A stretch of DNA of 64,000 nucleotides, from NCBI GenBank assembly GCA_020161935.1, contig JAIUNI010000010.1, positions 62,001 through 126,000 on the forward strand, given 5' to 3'. Made by a program: the position numbers and the translations under genes. The notes below the pieces were generated by a model that saw only the letters and a list, made by a program, of their open reading frames with translations, was not told where the DNA came from and ran no database searches. The stretch is from Chloroflexota bacterium (lineage in GTDB: Bacteria; Chloroflexota; Anaerolineae; Aggregatilineales; Phototrophicaceae). Position 1 is the first letter of the stretch. Each line of letters opens with the position of its first letter. Positions 35,130-44,906 of the stretch are shown here, piece by piece.

Positions 35130-35331
35130 GATGTCGCTCAGCCAAGATGCGTTTGGCTTCGGCCTCTGCCCACGCAACAGCTTCAGGGGTTAACAATGGT
35201 TGCTCTAAGGGTGTAAAGATGTGAAAGTCTTCTACTGCATTCCACCCGCGTTTAGCCGCCAGTGCTTGTAGATGGGCTTTGTTTTCCTCAGTTAGGACAA
35301 TTTTGTCAGTTGTGTGGATGATTTTTGCCAT
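35119..35331 (-). CDS. Small antitoxin-like protein
   Basis: The 70-residue protein (MAKIIHTTDKIVLTEENKAH) has a short N-terminal strand region followed by helices with acidic and alanine-rich faces ending EAEAKRILAERHRAS. The second ATG (35331) is chosen because GGAG lies five bases upstream. It overlaps the next gene, as antitoxins usually do. No family is firmly recognised. Confidence 0.5.
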   Translation of the reverse strand: MAKIIHTTDKIVLTEENKAHLQALAAKRGWNAVEDFHIFTPLEQPLLTPEAVAWAEAEAKRILAERHRAS

Positions 35332-35511
35332 CATGACTCCTTTTGACACTTCATATAAATAATTTTATATTGTGTCCATACCTATTGTGATCGAATCGGT
35401 TCTAGGAGTCAAGAATTTCAAGATACTGGGATACCTTTTCAGTCTCCATTTTCGCCGCCTCAAATCATGTTATACTTCCCCTAAACCTTATGCACGGTTA
35501 AAGGCATCAGC

Positions 35512-36891
35512 ATGTATCGTTATATCCTCGAAGATACCCGTCATGTGCTGCCGTTCAACGAGCCAGCCAGCAAATTGACGGTCGGAACATCCACACTAAC
35601 ATTCCATCAGGACGAAGTATTCGCGCAGGTGTTTAAGGGCGGCTTGAAGCTGGGCGATACCTATCAGCAGGTCGGGCAGTTGCACAACATCCGCGACGAT
35701 GAACCGGCGTTCGTCTACCGCGATAACCTGTGGTTCGACAACGAATTTTTGACCACCTTCATCGACCGTGCCAAAGCCTCCGGTCAAGCCTGCCGCGCGG
35801 CTATCTTCGCCGACGAACGCGAACGCGCTTTTGCATCGTATACCCTGCCGCTGGCTGCATCCTTCGAGCGTGGGCATACCGAGGCGCAAACCGGGCGACC
35901 GATTGCCCTCGTCGATATGTGGTACTTCCCGAAGGGTTATACGTCGGATGTGCTGCCCATCGCCATTGACAGTGAGGCCGAGCCGCGCGGCTTTTACAGC
36001 GTGCCGGACTTCATGGCGCAGGATAAGGTTGAGGAACTCACTCACTACTTGCCTAAGTATGGGTTGCTGTCCATCGAAAGCTGGGTGCATATCTTCTACG
36101 CCAGCGTCATCTTCGGGGTATTTACGCGCGGCTACCGCTTCGAGGAAGATATTAAGCATCACAACTTCCTGTCGCTCAAGCTGTTGTGGCGCGGTATCAT
36201 CGAACAGCGGCAAATCCTCACCACCTCGGCAGCCGTCAAGGTCGGTAAGGATACCGTGATTGACCCCTCGGCCATCATCAGCGGCCCGACCACCATTGGC
36301 GACCGCTGCTACATCGGCCCCGGCGCGGTCATCGACAACTGCACCATCGGCGACGACGTAACCGTTTCACAGGGCTGCCAACTCATGTTGAGCGCGGTGG
36401 CGAACAACTGCTTCTTGCCCTTCCGCGCGTCGCTGTTTATGACCAGCCTCATGAGTGGGACGATCATTGCCCAGAACACCTGCTTGCAGATGTGTGTCAT
36501 CGGGCGCGACAGTTTCGTCGGCGCGGGCAACACCTTCACCGACTTCAACCTCATCGGCGAATCAGACGGTCGCGGTGGGGTCGTGCCACGCACGATCAAA
36601 GCCTCTAACATTCATGGTGAACTGGAAGACGTAGGGCAGGTGGTACTGGGTGGTGCGGTTGGGCATAACTGCCGCATCGGTTCCGGCCTCATCATCTTCC
36701 CCGGTCGTATGATCGAGTCCGACGTAACCTTATTCGCCTCGGCGCAGCGCCGCGTCATCACCCGTGACGTGCGCTACGAGGAAAGCGACCACCATACCGT
36801 CAAGGTTGCCGAGAAGCTGGTGCAGCGCCAGTACCCGCGGCAGGGCGAGAGCGACGAACGCACCGACCAGCACACATGGGAACGCTGGTAG
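35512..36891 (+). CDS. GlmU-like left-handed beta-helix (hexapeptide-repeat) protein
   Basis: The 459-residue protein has a non-catalytic-looking N-terminal domain (about 1-230) and a hexapeptide-repeat beta-helix (about 245-430: VIDPSAIISGPTTIGDRCYI, IGDDVTVSQGCQL, VVLGGAVGHNCRIGSGLII). The N-terminal part lacks the GxGTRM motif of nucleotidyltransferases, so it is not a standard GlmU. It may be a multimeric acyl- or sugar-transferase-like enzyme or scaffold. A TATACT hexamer lies at 35469-35474. Confidence 0.75.
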   Translation: MYRYILEDTRHVLPFNEPASKLTVGTSTLTFHQDEVFAQVFKGGLKLGDTYQQVGQLHNIRDDEPAFVYRDNLWFDNEFLTTFIDRAKASGQACRAAIFADERERAFASYTLPLAASFERGHTEAQTGRPIALVDMWYFPKGYTSDVLPIAIDSEAEPRGFYSVPDFMAQDKVEELTHYLPKYGLLSIESWVHIFYASVIFGVFTRGYRFEEDIKHHNFLSLKLLWRGIIEQRQILTTSAAVKVGKDTVIDPSAIISGPTTIGDRCYIGPGAVIDNCTIGDDVTVSQGCQLMLSAVANNCFLPFRASLFMTSLMSGTIIAQNTCLQMCVIGRDSFVGAGNTFTDFNLIGESDGRGGVVPRTIKASNIHGELEDVGQVVLGGAVGHNCRIGSGLIIFPGRMIESDVTLFASAQRRVITRDVRYEESDHHTVKVAEKLVQRQYPRQGESDERTDQHTWERW

Positions 36892-36892
36892 G

Positions 36893-37495
36893 TTATTCGT
36901 CGAGGATAATATCGAGGCTGTGCAGCAGGCTCACCGCTTCCGGCAGCGAGAAGCGCGTTTTCTTGAGCGTGTTTTGCGTCGCCGGAATATGGTAGTTACG
37001 GGCTTTGGCGAGGTTCGCCTCGGTCAAGTTGGTATGGTGGAAGCGGCTCTCACTCAAATCGGTATCTTCAAAATTGGCTTTCGTCAAATCCGCTTCCGAA
37101 AAATCCACGTCTTTGGCAAGGCACTGAACCAGCACTAACTTATGCATCTTAAGACCAATGAAGGTCGAGTAGTTCAGCGTACACTCGCTAAACGTCAGTG
37201 ACCCAAGCAAGCTGTTCTTGCCCCACATCGCTTCCGTCCAGTTGATGCCCACGACCTTTGTATCGTCGAATTTTACATCCGCGAATACGCTGTTCTTAAC
37301 CTTCATCAAGCTCAGGTCGCAGGTCTTGAACGTACAGTTATGAAATTTGCACCCGTCAAAGACGATTTCCGCGAGGCTGCAATTGATAAAACTGCATCCT
37401 TGGAACGATTTGCCTTTGACAATCGCTTTTTGTGCGTCAACCTTACGGAAAGTTTTCTGCTCGTATTCCAACTCGGTGTCGGTTGCAAAGTTCAT
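36893..37495 (-). CDS. Pentapeptide-repeat protein
   Basis: The 200-residue protein consists mostly of A(D/N)Lxx pentapeptide repeats (DVDFSEADLTKANFEDTDLS, SRFHHTNLTEANLAKA), which form a right-handed quadrilateral beta-helix. Its stop codon lies two bases from the stop of the hexapeptide-repeat gene, so the two genes converge with almost no gap. Pentapeptide proteins often bind other proteins or mimic DNA; the specific role here is unknown. Confidence 0.85.
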   Translation of the reverse strand: MNFATDTELEYEQKTFRKVDAQKAIVKGKSFQGCSFINCSLAEIVFDGCKFHNCTFKTCDLSLMKVKNSVFADVKFDDTKVVGINWTEAMWGKNSLLGSLTFSECTLNYSTFIGLKMHKLVLVQCLAKDVDFSEADLTKANFEDTDLSESRFHHTNLTEANLAKARNYHIPATQNTLKKTRFSLPEAVSLLHSLDIILDE

Positions 37496-37582
37496 GTCGT
37501 TAGCTCTTTTATGTATCGGGTGAGTACTAATAAGTTTCTATACATCACTAAAATTATTGAGGCAACGTTGGACGTGCTAAAT

Positions 37583-37640
37583 GTATAGCTCCCTTCTCCC
37601 TTGTTACTACGGGGGAGAAGGGTCGGGGATGAGGGGGTCG
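37583..37640. repeat. Dispersed CTTCTCCC...GGGGGAGAAGG repeat
   Basis: A hairpin (CCCTTCTCCC to GGGGGAGAAGGG) followed by GGATGAGGGGGTCG. Closely related units lie at about 28245-28340 and in part at 30425-30480. Confidence 0.6.
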
Positions 37641-37644
37641 AATC

Positions 37645-40600
37645 CTACGACCGTGCGCGGAAATACCCGCTGACGAACCGGTACATCTCCAGCACGTTCT
37701 TCGGCTGTTGTGCCGCGTCTTCCAGCTTACGGGCGAAGCCACCATCTTCCATCGCCTTCGGGTTACCGGCTGCCGCGATGATATACGTCAGTTCACCCAC
37801 GCGCTGCAAATCGGTCGTCAAGTCGCGCACGATTTCACGCTGCTTTTCCAGCGGAATGTCGCCCCATAGGCTGTCGATTTCCTCGCGGATCGACTCGGCG
37901 CTGATGGTGATTTTGCGGCTGGGTGGGAAGGCTTGTACCAGACTTTGGAGTACCGCGTTGACAATGCGCGTTTCTTCAAGGACGCGCGGTGCGGGGCGGT
38001 CGCCGAACACATGCTGGCTGAGGATGCGCTGCATCTTCAACGGCTGTCGTCTGCCGCGTGCCAGATACCCCCCCACAATCCACAGCACATCGAGGGCGCT
38101 GGCTGGGTCTTTACGACCTTGCAGCAGGTTTTCGATGTACTGGTCAAGTTCCCGTGCCCGTGTTTGCCACGGCTTGCCCAACTCTAAGATCGCTTTACCG
38201 GCTTCGATCAGTTCGTCTGCTAGGATAATGCGGTCATTACTGCTCAAGTTGCCGCCGAGGCTGTCGAGGCTGTTCCGCAGCGAGCCGAGGGTCGGTATTT
38301 TCGCCTTATCGGCGTAGGTGAGTGCCGTGTCGTACAGGAACTCTGCAGTCACATGCAGGAAGTCGCTGTACTCCAGAATGTCGAGGCTGTCGAGCATCTT
38401 CCGCATAGCATAGCTGGCTTCCACCGACTGCTGCACCGCCGCGCCGAACTCGCGTCCGAAAGCGCCGACCGCTTTCCGTGCGTCCGCGTCCGGTGCGCGT
38501 CGCACGTAGCGCCGCAGCAGTTCCAACCCCGCTATGCGTACCTTGTCGTCCCAATCCATCAGCGTGTACATGCGCCCGATGAGGTTGATGCCTCGTGCGC
38601 CTTCGCGCGTGGCGACCTGTGGCATGATTGCCGCGACTCGGATGGTCTTTTCCACATCCTTACGCGAGATATGGAACTTGAGCAGGGCGATCATTGCTGA
38701 GGCCGGAATAACGGCGGCGATGTTCGAGTTTTCCAGCAGCATGTGGGTGGCTTGGTCGGCGATCCGGTCAAGCACCGATGACCACGAATGTCCCTCAAGG
38801 ATACCGACATAAGCCATCAGCAGGGGCAGTGATTTAACACCCGCTTCGTTCAGCGCTTTGACCGCTGCCGGTACTTGGTTGACTGGAATCGGCGTTTCCG
38901 CGTACAGCCGCTGCACCATCATCACGTAATCGGCCTGCGCCTCGCCGGGGTACAGCACCCGCGCTTGGTGCAGCATTTCGTTGGCGGTGTCTTTATACCC
39001 GCCAGAAGCCAACAGTAGTTTTAAGAGATACATTGGCCCCGGCAGTTCGAGCCGCGTCAGGGTTTCGTCGTGACTGAGCATGATGGCAATCCAGTTCAGG
39101 GTTTGGCTGTACTGCACCCCCCACTGCGTACCAATTAGCCCCACCATCGCGCCTAACGCTTGTGCATCCACAATATCCGGTCGCTTGGCACGGATGGCGG
39201 ATTCCGCGAGGCGAATCAGGATCGGGTCACGCCACTCATCGCCGAAGTCGGAGGCCGCACTCAGCAGTAAGCCGGACGGAGCCATGCCCGAATCCTCGCC
39301 GATCAAATACGGGGCGAGTCGGCTCAAAGTCGGTGGTAGCTGCGCCGTGAACTTCTGGGCGCTAATTAACCGCCGCAGCACGTCACTTTCAAGGTAATTC
39401 ACGGCTAACAAGAACACGGTCAGGTTGAGATCGCGGTCAAGGATCGACAGCGGCAGCACCATTTCGATCAAACGTGGCACGGCCTTGCTGATCTCCAACC
39501 CCGGATTAGAGAGGTGGATTTGTTCAAGGAAGCTGTTAATACCCTTGAGGTCGCGCTTCTGCACCAGCGTTTGCATGTGCGATTGTACGGCGCGGTGAGT
39601 GAGGTCAACCCAGTGGGTACCCGTCGGCCCCAGCGGGTTTGCCATCCAACGGGAAAGCGCGTCAAAAACCAGCAGCGACTTGCCTTCCTTTATGGCCTCG
39701 TCAAACTGCGCCTGAATTGCCCATTCGAGTTCGGCTTTTTGGCGCAGCATCGGCGCAATCGGGTCGGCGTACTGCATATTGCCGAGCGCCAGCGCGAACG
39801 CGAGCAGATGCTGGGTATAAGCGATCTTGAGTTCGTCAGTCAGTGTCGGGTCTTCCGCCAGCACGCGGGAGACATCCGCCGCTTCGACAGGCTGGTTGTT
39901 CACGAGCGCGTTGTCGAGCTTCAGGCGGTAGGCCGCGTAACCCAGCGCTTCAGCTAACCCCTCGCCGCGCTTGATGCGCCACGCGGCAACAGCGGTCAAG
40001 CCACGGGTTTGCTGGCTCACCAGTTCCGCGTCGAGGCGTAGTTGGCTGGCGACGAAGTGGCTGTAACTATCCGCGACCACGTTGCCGCCCAGCTTGCCTT
40101 TTTGCCAGCCGTAAACCAGTGTTTGCCGCGAGAGTTTTTCACCGCCGAAGAAGCGCACTTGGGCATCGGCTTTAGTGCTTTCGAGCGTGTGCGTGGCAAA
40201 GGTCACACCGAAACGTGCCGATGGGGGCAGCAGCGCCAGCAGCCCTTGAATGAACTGTACACGGGTCGCCAGATCAGGCGGTGCGCCCTGTACCACCAGC
40301 GGCACCCCTTGAACGATAGCCGCCAGCAGCGATTCGATAATGTCGATCTGGTTATGGGTATAGCTCATTAAGTCGAGGATGTCGTCAATTTGCTGGTCGC
40401 TGCTCACCGGTTCGGGATGATCGACCAGCAGTTGGTTGAGCTTGGTATTCGGGCGTTCAATCGGCGGCATCTGCACTTCTGCCAGCCCGATGATCGCCTT
40501 GAGGTTGCCCCCGATTGCCCGCAGCACATCTGTCGGCATGATAACGAAGTGCCACAAAATGGTTCCGGCGGGTGTGGTTTGGGACTGTGCCAACACAAAT

Positions 40601-40800
40601 GGAACCGCCTGCCGACCCCGAATCAGCGCCCAAGAACCGGTCGGGGTATCTGCGGGAGGGATGAGCGCGTCCTGCACCACCTCATCCACCTGCTCCTGCA
40701 CAATGCCCTGTGACTTGGCGAGGACTTGAGGGTCGCTCTCCGGTTGGCTGGCTATTGGACCGTAATAAAAATGTTCAAGTGCGTAAGTTACTGTCGACAC
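37645..40800 (-). CDS. Large helical protein, possibly with GAP1-like N-terminal domain
   Basis: The 1,051-residue protein is soluble and almost entirely alpha-helical after about residue 280. The N-terminal ~270 residues (ALEHFYYGPIASQPESDPQV, WALIRGRQAVPFVLAQSQTT, FGVTFATHTLESTKADAQV) resemble the GTPase-associated protein 1 (GAP1) N-terminal domain described from comparative genomics of bacterial conflict and signalling systems. I am not certain of this. A small GTPase is encoded 4 kb away. No catalytic motif is visible. Frame and length are unambiguous. Confidence 0.6.
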   Translation of the reverse strand: MSTVTYALEHFYYGPIASQPESDPQVLAKSQGIVQEQVDEVVQDALIPPADTPTGSWALIRGRQAVPFVLAQSQTTPAGTILWHFVIMPTDVLRAIGGNLKAIIGLAEVQMPPIERPNTKLNQLLVDHPEPVSSDQQIDDILDLMSYTHNQIDIIESLLAAIVQGVPLVVQGAPPDLATRVQFIQGLLALLPPSARFGVTFATHTLESTKADAQVRFFGGEKLSRQTLVYGWQKGKLGGNVVADSYSHFVASQLRLDAELVSQQTRGLTAVAAWRIKRGEGLAEALGYAAYRLKLDNALVNNQPVEAADVSRVLAEDPTLTDELKIAYTQHLLAFALALGNMQYADPIAPMLRQKAELEWAIQAQFDEAIKEGKSLLVFDALSRWMANPLGPTGTHWVDLTHRAVQSHMQTLVQKRDLKGINSFLEQIHLSNPGLEISKAVPRLIEMVLPLSILDRDLNLTVFLLAVNYLESDVLRRLISAQKFTAQLPPTLSRLAPYLIGEDSGMAPSGLLLSAASDFGDEWRDPILIRLAESAIRAKRPDIVDAQALGAMVGLIGTQWGVQYSQTLNWIAIMLSHDETLTRLELPGPMYLLKLLLASGGYKDTANEMLHQARVLYPGEAQADYVMMVQRLYAETPIPVNQVPAAVKALNEAGVKSLPLLMAYVGILEGHSWSSVLDRIADQATHMLLENSNIAAVIPASAMIALLKFHISRKDVEKTIRVAAIMPQVATREGARGINLIGRMYTLMDWDDKVRIAGLELLRRYVRRAPDADARKAVGAFGREFGAAVQQSVEASYAMRKMLDSLDILEYSDFLHVTAEFLYDTALTYADKAKIPTLGSLRNSLDSLGGNLSSNDRIILADELIEAGKAILELGKPWQTRARELDQYIENLLQGRKDPASALDVLWIVGGYLARGRRQPLKMQRILSQHVFGDRPAPRVLEETRIVNAVLQSLVQAFPPSRKITISAESIREEIDSLWGDIPLEKQREIVRDLTTDLQRVGELTYIIAAAGNPKAMEDGGFARKLEDAAQQPKNVLEMYRFVSGYFRARS

Positions 40801-40929
40801 AGTTGGTTCTTTCTATGCGCGGATCGGCATAAAAACAAGGTGATCGCTCAGAATTGTAATAATTGTGTGCTTAACTATAAATCATCCTTGAATATACTAC
40901 CACCGTATCATCGTACCCCTATCACACGG

Positions 40930-40961
40930 CTAAATAAAACAGCGCCGAAGTCTCGACGCTG
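40930..40961 (-). terminator. Intrinsic terminator of the cupin gene
   Basis: On the minus strand CAGCGTCGA pairs with TTCGGCGCTG, followed by TTTTATTT, about 30 bases after the cupin stop codon. Confidence 0.7.
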
Positions 40962-40992
40962 CTCTCAAATTCTTGAATGTGTGGGCTAAACG

Positions 40993-41439
40993 TTAGCTCT
41001 TATTCCGGTCGTAAGGGATAATTTTGTCCCACTCGTCGGCGGCGGAACGGGCGACAATCGCGATAATCGGTTCGTCGCCGATGTTGAAAACCTCGTGCGG
41101 TACACCCGACTCGATATAGATGAAATCGCCGGCTTCGTTTTCCAAGACCTGTTTGAGACCGTCACCGAACTCGTGGCGCACTTTGCCCTGCAAGATATAG
41201 AGCATGACCTCGAAACCATCATGAATGTGGGCATAAGCCACCCCGCCAACCGGAACCGTCGCCACGTTCATCGACAGCCCCTTAGAGTTCACGTTCTTGC
41301 CGGACATCCCCTGCTTATACTGGATGTTGTTCCATTGGCGGGACTTGCCACCGCCGCGAATGGTCCAGATACCGCCCAAGTCCTCGACCTGCTCCTTGAG
41401 TTCTTCCGGGGTAACGTCTTTCTTAATGAGTTCAGGCAT
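40993..41439 (-). CDS. Cupin-domain protein
   Basis: The 148-residue protein has the two cupin motifs, with metal ligands H and E in AHIHDGFEVMLYILQGKVRH and H in IESGVPHEVFNIG. AAGGAG lies upstream of the ATG. Such small single-domain cupins bind a metal and may act as isomerases, dioxygenases or sensors. The substrate is unknown. It is the last leftward gene before the terminator and follows the hyu region and a membrane protein after a gap of about 145 bases. Confidence 0.85.
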   Translation of the reverse strand: MPELIKKDVTPEELKEQVEDLGGIWTIRGGGKSRQWNNIQYKQGMSGKNVNSKGLSMNVATVPVGGVAYAHIHDGFEVMLYILQGKVRHEFGDGLKQVLENEAGDFIYIESGVPHEVFNIGDEPIIAIVARSAADEWDKIIPYDRNKS

Positions 41440-41583
41440 GACTTTTGCTCCTTAAAATGCTGATGGTCAATAAGTATGGAGGGCTGAACATAAGCTGCCT
41501 ATCAACACGAGCCGCCTATGAATTTGTGCGGTTGACCATAATCGACATCAGCACTATAACGCGCGGGATGGACTTCCGCAACG

Positions 41584-42585
41584 CTACTGGTTTGCTTGTT
41601 TGCGTCGCTGGTCAACGGCATTGATGACTCCCGCACGGTCTTTTTTCCATGCCGCTTCGATCTCTTTGCTGTAGCCAACCATAATCCACGGCATCCGTTG
41701 GGCAATCCCCCGCAGTGTGTCGTCGATTTGGGCTTCTTTACCAGTGACGGTCATCAAATGCCCGTGCCGGTCATAAACCAACGCCGAAACCTGTTTGCCG
41801 CCACGTCCGTTGACGATCTTCTTGTAGATCCACATCACATCTTTGAGTTGGGTCACATCCAATGCGGAGGCTTTGTTGGCAACCAGCCAATTGCGGGTGA
41901 TTTGGATGTTCCCAACTTTTTCACCACTGCTGCCGAGTTCGGTTTCGATCTGGTCAGCCACACTGGACGGTTCACCGAAGCGCTGCAACCCGCGCCAGAT
42001 CGAGTGCCGCTCGGTATTCACAATGCGTCCGAGTGCGCGTAAGACCCCCCACAGGCAGGCCGCGAAGGCGACGACGGTGGCTGCTAAACCAGCATAGCCC
42101 GACCCTTTGAAGTCAGTCGCGTCGAGCATAAACGGTAAGAAACTGTCGTCCAGATTGGGGATTTCACGCTGCAACTGGTCAAGGACTTCACGCTGCTCAT
42201 CAGGCGGAACATACGTAAGTGCGCCAGTATACGCATCAAGGTTATCAACATCACCCGTTTTCACCAGCAGCAGCTTGTCATCCAAGATCAGGGTTTTATA
42301 ATAATCCTTGCCCGTTTCAATACCGTTGGTGGTGCTGGTTTTGTAAAAGCCGGTGTCGAGCGTTTCGTCGCCTTTCAACGTGACATAGAACTGCCGGAGG
42401 TTGTTCACATCGGTAATGCCGAGGATGTAGTCTTTGTCCACGACATACGGCCCCGTGAGCAGGTTGTAGAAGTGGTTCAGGCTTATGGCGATGATGACCA
42501 ACATCACGACCAAGCCAATGCCCCACAGGATAAGCTGGTTGCGGTTTGACCTGCGGATAATATTGGAAATGAAGTTTGTTTCCAT
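41584..42585 (-). CDS. Membrane protein of unknown function (DUF6709-like)
   Basis: The 333-residue protein has one membrane helix near the N-terminus (ILWGIGLVVMLVIIAISL) and a second near residue 165 (YAGLAATVVAFAACLWGVLR). Between them lies an extracytoplasmic domain and after them a cytoplasmic domain with GLQRFGEPSSVADQIETEL and a C-terminal helical tail. The ATG at 42585 has AAGGGGG upstream. It begins 34 bases after hyuB ends, so it may be the last gene of that operon. No enzymatic motif is seen. Confidence 0.7.
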   Translation of the reverse strand: METNFISNIIRRSNRNQLILWGIGLVVMLVIIAISLNHFYNLLTGPYVVDKDYILGITDVNNLRQFYVTLKGDETLDTGFYKTSTTNGIETGKDYYKTLILDDKLLLVKTGDVDNLDAYTGALTYVPPDEQREVLDQLQREIPNLDDSFLPFMLDATDFKGSGYAGLAATVVAFAACLWGVLRALGRIVNTERHSIWRGLQRFGEPSSVADQIETELGSSGEKVGNIQITRNWLVANKASALDVTQLKDVMWIYKKIVNGRGGKQVSALVYDRHGHLMTVTGKEAQIDDTLRGIAQRMPWIMVGYSKEIEAAWKKDRAGVINAVDQRRKQANQ

Positions 42586-42618
42586 CACGAACCCCCTTGA
42601 TAGGTCACCGAAGCAGGG

Positions 42619-44184
42619 CTAGTGATGAGTTCCCCAGCCGCCGCCACCCGGCGTTTCGATAACGACTTGATCGCCAGCTTGTACGCTGCCCGTGAACTTC
42701 CCGCTGACGTTCCGCACAGTTTGATCGCTGCCGATAATCCTATTGTCGCCCGTTTGACCGGATGCGCCACCCGCTAGGCCGTAGGGGGCGTAGATGCGCC
42801 GTTCGCTGTTAAGGGTAAGGGTAGCGGGCGCGAGGAATTCATACACCCGCCGCACCCCCGCGCCGCCGGTGTGCCGTCCCTCGCCACCGGAACCTTCACG
42901 CAGGCCGTATTCCAGCACACGCACGGGTAGGGCATATTCCAACGCTTCAACCGGCGTGTTGCGGGTGTTGGTCATGTGGCTGTGCCGCCCGCTGAGTCCG
43001 TCACCGGAGGCTGCCGCACCATGTCCGCCAGCAATCGTTTCGTAGTAGACGAAGGCACGTCCGTTTAGGTTCCCGCCAAAGGTGAAATTATTCATGCTGC
43101 CTTGGCTGGCTGCCGGAATACGGTCGGGTAAGGCTTGCGCCAGCGCACCCAATACCGCATCCACCACCCGCGCTCCGGTTTCGGTGTTGCCCACCGCGAC
43201 CGCTGCGGGGAAGTCCGGGTTGAGCAAACTGTGCGGTGGCGTGGTCACAATCACAGGTGCGAAACAGCCGTGGTTGACCGGTACATCATCATCGGCCAAC
43301 AGGCGCACGCAGTACCATGTCGCCGACCGGACAATTGCTTCGACCGCGTTGATATTTCCCGCGACCTGTGGTGCGCTGCCGGTGAAATCAACTGTCATCT
43401 GTGAACCATCTACGCGCACCGTCGCCTTAATCGGGATGCGGAATTCACGCTGCCCGTCGCTTTCGAGCGCATCCTCGAATGTGTACTCGCCGTCCGGTAT
43501 CGACGCGATCACCGCTTCAGTCATCCGTCGTGAGTAGTCGAGCAGGGCGGCGGCGTGGTCACTGACGCGCGTTTCGCCATGTTCGGCGACCATCGCCAGC
43601 AAACGCTTTTCGCCTACTCGTTGGGAGGCTAACTGCGCTTCAAGATCGCCGAGCCGCTCTTCCGGTGCGCGGCTGTTAGCGGTAATCAACCCCAGCACCC
43701 CTGCGTTACGCTTGCCTCCATCAATCAGTTTGATTGGCGGAATGATGATACCTTCTTGGTAAAGTTCGGTGCTGAGTGGCAGTGATCCCGGTGACATTCC
43801 ACCAACGTCGGCGTGGTGGGCGCGGCTGGCGACAAAGAAGCGAACTGCGCCTTCCACGAACACCGGCGACACCATCGTAATATCGGGTAGATGTGTCCCG
43901 CCGTGATACGGGTCGTTCAGAATGATGACATCCCCCGGCACGAGTGTGTCAAACTCTCGCAGCGCATATTCCACTGATGCGGGCATACTGCCGAGGTGAA
44001 CGGGGATATGTGCGGCCTGTGCCACCATCCGCGCCTGTGCATCGAACACCGCGCAGCTAAAGTCCAACCGTTCGCGAATGTTTGGGCTGAAGCTGGCGCG
44101 TTGCAGCGTCACGCCCATTTCCTCCGCCACCGCCGCGAACAGGTTCTTAAACACTTCCAGCGAAATCGGGTCTACCTGTGTCAT
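42619..44184 (-). CDS. hyuB: Hydantoinase/oxoprolinase subunit B
   Basis: The 521-residue protein starts MTQVDPISLEVFKNLFAAVA and carries the HyuB-family motifs DPYHGGTHLPDITMVSPVF, SRAHHADVGGMSPGS and the C-terminal GGGGWG tail. With HyuA it forms an ATP-dependent N-methylhydantoinase, acetophenone-carboxylase-like or 5-oxoprolinase-type enzyme; the true substrate is not visible. The start is chosen because family members begin PISLEVF and the previous gene stops one base upstream. A diverged copy of its first ~25 codons lies at 44821-44906. Confidence 0.88.
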   Translation of the reverse strand: MTQVDPISLEVFKNLFAAVAEEMGVTLQRASFSPNIRERLDFSCAVFDAQARMVAQAAHIPVHLGSMPASVEYALREFDTLVPGDVIILNDPYHGGTHLPDITMVSPVFVEGAVRFFVASRAHHADVGGMSPGSLPLSTELYQEGIIIPPIKLIDGGKRNAGVLGLITANSRAPEERLGDLEAQLASQRVGEKRLLAMVAEHGETRVSDHAAALLDYSRRMTEAVIASIPDGEYTFEDALESDGQREFRIPIKATVRVDGSQMTVDFTGSAPQVAGNINAVEAIVRSATWYCVRLLADDDVPVNHGCFAPVIVTTPPHSLLNPDFPAAVAVGNTETGARVVDAVLGALAQALPDRIPAASQGSMNNFTFGGNLNGRAFVYYETIAGGHGAAASGDGLSGRHSHMTNTRNTPVEALEYALPVRVLEYGLREGSGGEGRHTGGAGVRRVYEFLAPATLTLNSERRIYAPYGLAGGASGQTGDNRIIGSDQTVRNVSGKFTGSVQAGDQVVIETPGGGGWGTHH

Positions 44185-44185
44185 C

Positions 44186-44743
44186 TTATGCATCCGTTTT
44201 TGGACAAATTTGATTATAACTTGGTGATCCAAACGGTATGTCGGTTACAATTATCCACTGTCCTTTATCGTCCATACTGTAACGAGATCGTTCTGTTTTC
44301 GCCGCAATCAACAGTTCACTTCCTAATGTAATTTGTAAATCCATTTTTTCCTGAGCTGCTGCTCCTGAAAAACGAAGTTCACAACTATCATATCCCTCAG
44401 TACTAATCACAACCTTTAAATTGGGATCGCCAAGATACATTCCATAACTTGCTCCGAATTCTTCACCTGCGACGATGATCATTTCTTGATTATTTATGGC
44501 TTCGGATTGTGGACATGCGCCTTTGGGTTTATTTGCCAGAATAGACACTTTCGCGTTCGGATTGGCGCTATTGTTAACGACGTTACCTGTTATCTCAACA
44601 CTTGTGTAGCTTGTCCGTTCAGGGCAATCTCCTCCCATCATCCCAAATGGCATGTTGAGGAAGGTTTCTCTAAGCCAAATCCCTGTTCCGCAAAGCAGCA
44701 CAATTATGAGAAATAGAGTTGTGAAAATGATGCGCCATTTCAT
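44186..44743 (-). CDS. Small membrane-anchored protein inserted between aldolase and hyuB
   Basis: The 185-residue protein has an N-terminal signal or anchor helix (IIFTTLFLIIVLLCGTGIW) and a cysteine-containing extracytoplasmic part (GGDCPERTSYTSVEITGNVV, PKGACPQSEA, DSCELRFSGAAA, QICPKTDA). Its base composition is clearly more AT-rich than the flanking hyu genes. It separates a relic of a hyuB start from the real hyuB, so it looks like a later insertion. No family recognised. Confidence 0.65.
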   Translation of the reverse strand: MKWRIIFTTLFLIIVLLCGTGIWLRETFLNMPFGMMGGDCPERTSYTSVEITGNVVNNSANPNAKVSILANKPKGACPQSEAINNQEMIIVAGEEFGASYGMYLGDPNLKVVISTEGYDSCELRFSGAAAQEKMDLQITLGSELLIAAKTERSRYSMDDKGQWIIVTDIPFGSPSYNQICPKTDA

Positions 44744-44820
44744 AATCTATTCCCTCAAGGGTCTTAAAACATCAATTTACCGATAATGAACCAACAGACC
44801 GCGCTTACAAGGAGCATAAT

Positions 44821-44906
44821 GCGCGCTGCATAGTTAAGCCCATTTCCTCAGCCACCGCCGCGAACAGGTTCTTAAACACTTCTAGCGAAATTGGGTCTAC
44901 TGTCAT
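44821..44906 (-). pseudogene. Relic of a hyuB 5' end
   Basis: Reading leftward from an ATG at 44906, the frame gives TVDPISLEVFKNLFAAVAEE then MGLTMQRA and soon a TAA. It is nearly identical at protein level to the start of hyuB 720 bases away, but with silent differences and one missing codon. It is therefore a diverged duplicate or the remnant of a second hyuB, cut by the insertion carrying the small gene. Confidence 0.7.

Noticed and set aside
35512..36891. Bifunctional GlmU
   Set aside because: The N-terminal half lacks the nucleotidyltransferase signature; only the beta-helix half is similar.
44821..44906. Relic considered as a real small gene
   Set aside because: It is only the first part of a HyuB frame and ends in a stop soon after homology is lost.
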